Shown here one piece after another: positions 63,476-64,000 of a stretch of DNA of 64,000 bases; positions within the stretch are counted from its first letter, which is position 1; every line of letters begins with the position of its first letter. The notes under the pieces were generated by a model, which worked only from the letters and a program-made list of their open reading frames with translations, ran no database searches and had not been told where the DNA came from. Made by a program: the position numbers and the translations under genes. The stretch spans positions 478,618 to 542,617 of the forward strand of contig NZ_LMSS01000005.1 of NCBI RefSeq assembly GCF_001429605.1, written 5' to 3'. The DNA comes from Phycicoccus sp. Soil802 (lineage in GTDB: Bacteria > Actinomycetota > Actinomycetes > Actinomycetales > Dermatophilaceae).

Positions 63476-64000
63476 ATGCCTGAACGACCCGGCAGCCGAC
63501 TCGCCCAGCGGCCCCTGCACTTCTTCATCCTCGCGGACTGCTCGGGGTCGATGGCCAGCGACGGGAAGATGCGGGCGCTCAACGCCGCGATCCGCGAGGC
63601 GCTCCCACACCTGAGCGAGGTGGCCGACGGCAACCCCCACGCCGACCTGCTGGTGCGGTGCATCGCGTTCGGCACCGGGGCCCGGTGGCACGTCGAGACC
63701 CCGACGCCGGTGGACGAGCTGGTCTGGGACGACCTGGGCAGCGGCGGCTACACCGACCTCAGTGCCGGCCTCGACCTGCTGAGGTCGGTCCTGACCGTGC
63801 CCCCGATGGAGACCCGCGCCCTGCCACCGGCCATCGTGCTGATCTCCGACGGCATGCCCACGGACGAGTACACCGAGTCGCTGGAGCGGCTCGAGGCCGA
63901 GCCGTGGGGCTCCCGCAGTGTCCGGATCGCCGTGGGGATCGGGCGAGATGCCGACCACGCGATGCTGGTGCGGTTCATGGGCGATCCCGATGCGGAGCCG
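63476..64000 (+). CDS. vWA domain protein, TerY-like (3' truncated by window)
   Basis: The first 175 residues, still open at the end of the window. The MIDAS metal site is complete: DCSGSM (about 21-26), the threonine in GGYTDL (about 90) and SDGMPTD (about 124). RPLHFFILADCSGSM as an opening is characteristic of TerY-type vWA proteins of the tellurite/stress-response group, which act with a PP2C phosphatase and a Zn-ribbon kinase. GGAGG precedes the ATG by 8 bases. The kinase gene is 85 bases away on the other strand, so both probably share a control region. Confidence 0.85.
   Translation, partial: MPERPGSRLAQRPLHFFILADCSGSMASDGKMRALNAAIREALPHLSEVADGNPHADLLVRCIAFGTGARWHVETPTPVDELVWDDLGSGGYTDLSAGLDLLRSVLTVPPMETRALPPAIVLISDGMPTDEYTESLERLEAEPWGSRSVRIAVGIGRDADHAMLVRFMGDPDAEP

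Noticed and set aside
57391-64000. Calling the right-hand cluster a complete tellurite-resistance (Ter) operon
   Set aside because: Only the vWA and Zn-ribbon kinase resemble that group; no TerD-domain, TerC or PP2C gene is visible before the window ends.

Overview
The window is high-GC DNA (about 70 percent by eye) with Actinobacterial gene content: leaderless promoters, GTGA/ATGA stop-start overlaps, a mfd-mazG / eno-ftsB-DUF501-ppx housekeeping block, SARP regulators and a Wzx/Wzy exopolysaccharide cluster. The most likely source is a Micrococcales member near the Intrasporangiaceae (Janibacter/Phycicoccus/Terrabacter-like); that placement is inference. I see no tRNA, rRNA, CRISPR array, transposase, integrase or phage gene, and no gene-free stretch over 300 bases.

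Layout. (1) 1-2.8 kb: the end of a divergent Lgt-like enzyme, a radical SAM protein of the MJ0619/tetraether-lipid-synthase type and two small membrane proteins, a possible membrane-lipid modification operon. (2) 2.9-6.0 kb: an SDR and a flavin monooxygenase, divergent from their probable TetR regulator across a shared operator. (3) 5.9-9.4 kb on the minus strand: eno, ftsB/divIC, DUF501 and ppx/gppA. (4) 9.5-25.7 kb: psuG-psuK, a small secreted protein, and three tandem giant regulators (SARP DNA-binding domain, BTAD, STAND NTPase, one membrane helix, WD40-like propeller), with a 2H phosphoesterase between the second and third. Each giant gene has the same leaderless promoter with 11-bp-phased heptamers. 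This block separates eno from mazG. (5) 25.7-30.9 kb minus: mfd, a lipoprotein and mazG.

(6) 31.1-53.8 kb: a surface polysaccharide locus. The plus strand carries a cytidylyltransferase, a CDP-alcohol phosphotransferase, a glycosyltransferase, a Gfo/Idh oxidoreductase, an unidentified enzyme-like protein and a BY-kinase. A degenerate LMW phosphatase-like gene (minus) and a Wzy polymerase (plus) follow. Then a long minus-strand operon runs from the WbaP-type initiating transferase through a lipoprotein, a Wzx flippase and two paralogous ~1,570-residue secreted propeller/LamG/PKD proteins to a GT4 glycosyltransferase. (7) 54.0-57.2 kb: rplY (ctc) and pth separated by a perfect hairpin, an EamA exporter, and a divergent CGNR regulator.

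(8) 57.4-64 kb: three consecutive membrane proteins that share one N-terminal helical domain but have unrelated C-termini (solute-binding ectodomain, small beta ectodomain, cytoplasmic PH-like tail). A Zn-ribbon protein kinase converges on them, and a vWA protein of TerY type starts divergently from the kinase and runs off the window. This looks like an uncharacterised relative of the TerY-kinase signalling systems and is my best candidate for an undescribed system. Throughout the window the octamer GTATGCCG/CGGCATAC recurs at least 30 times, far above composition expectation.
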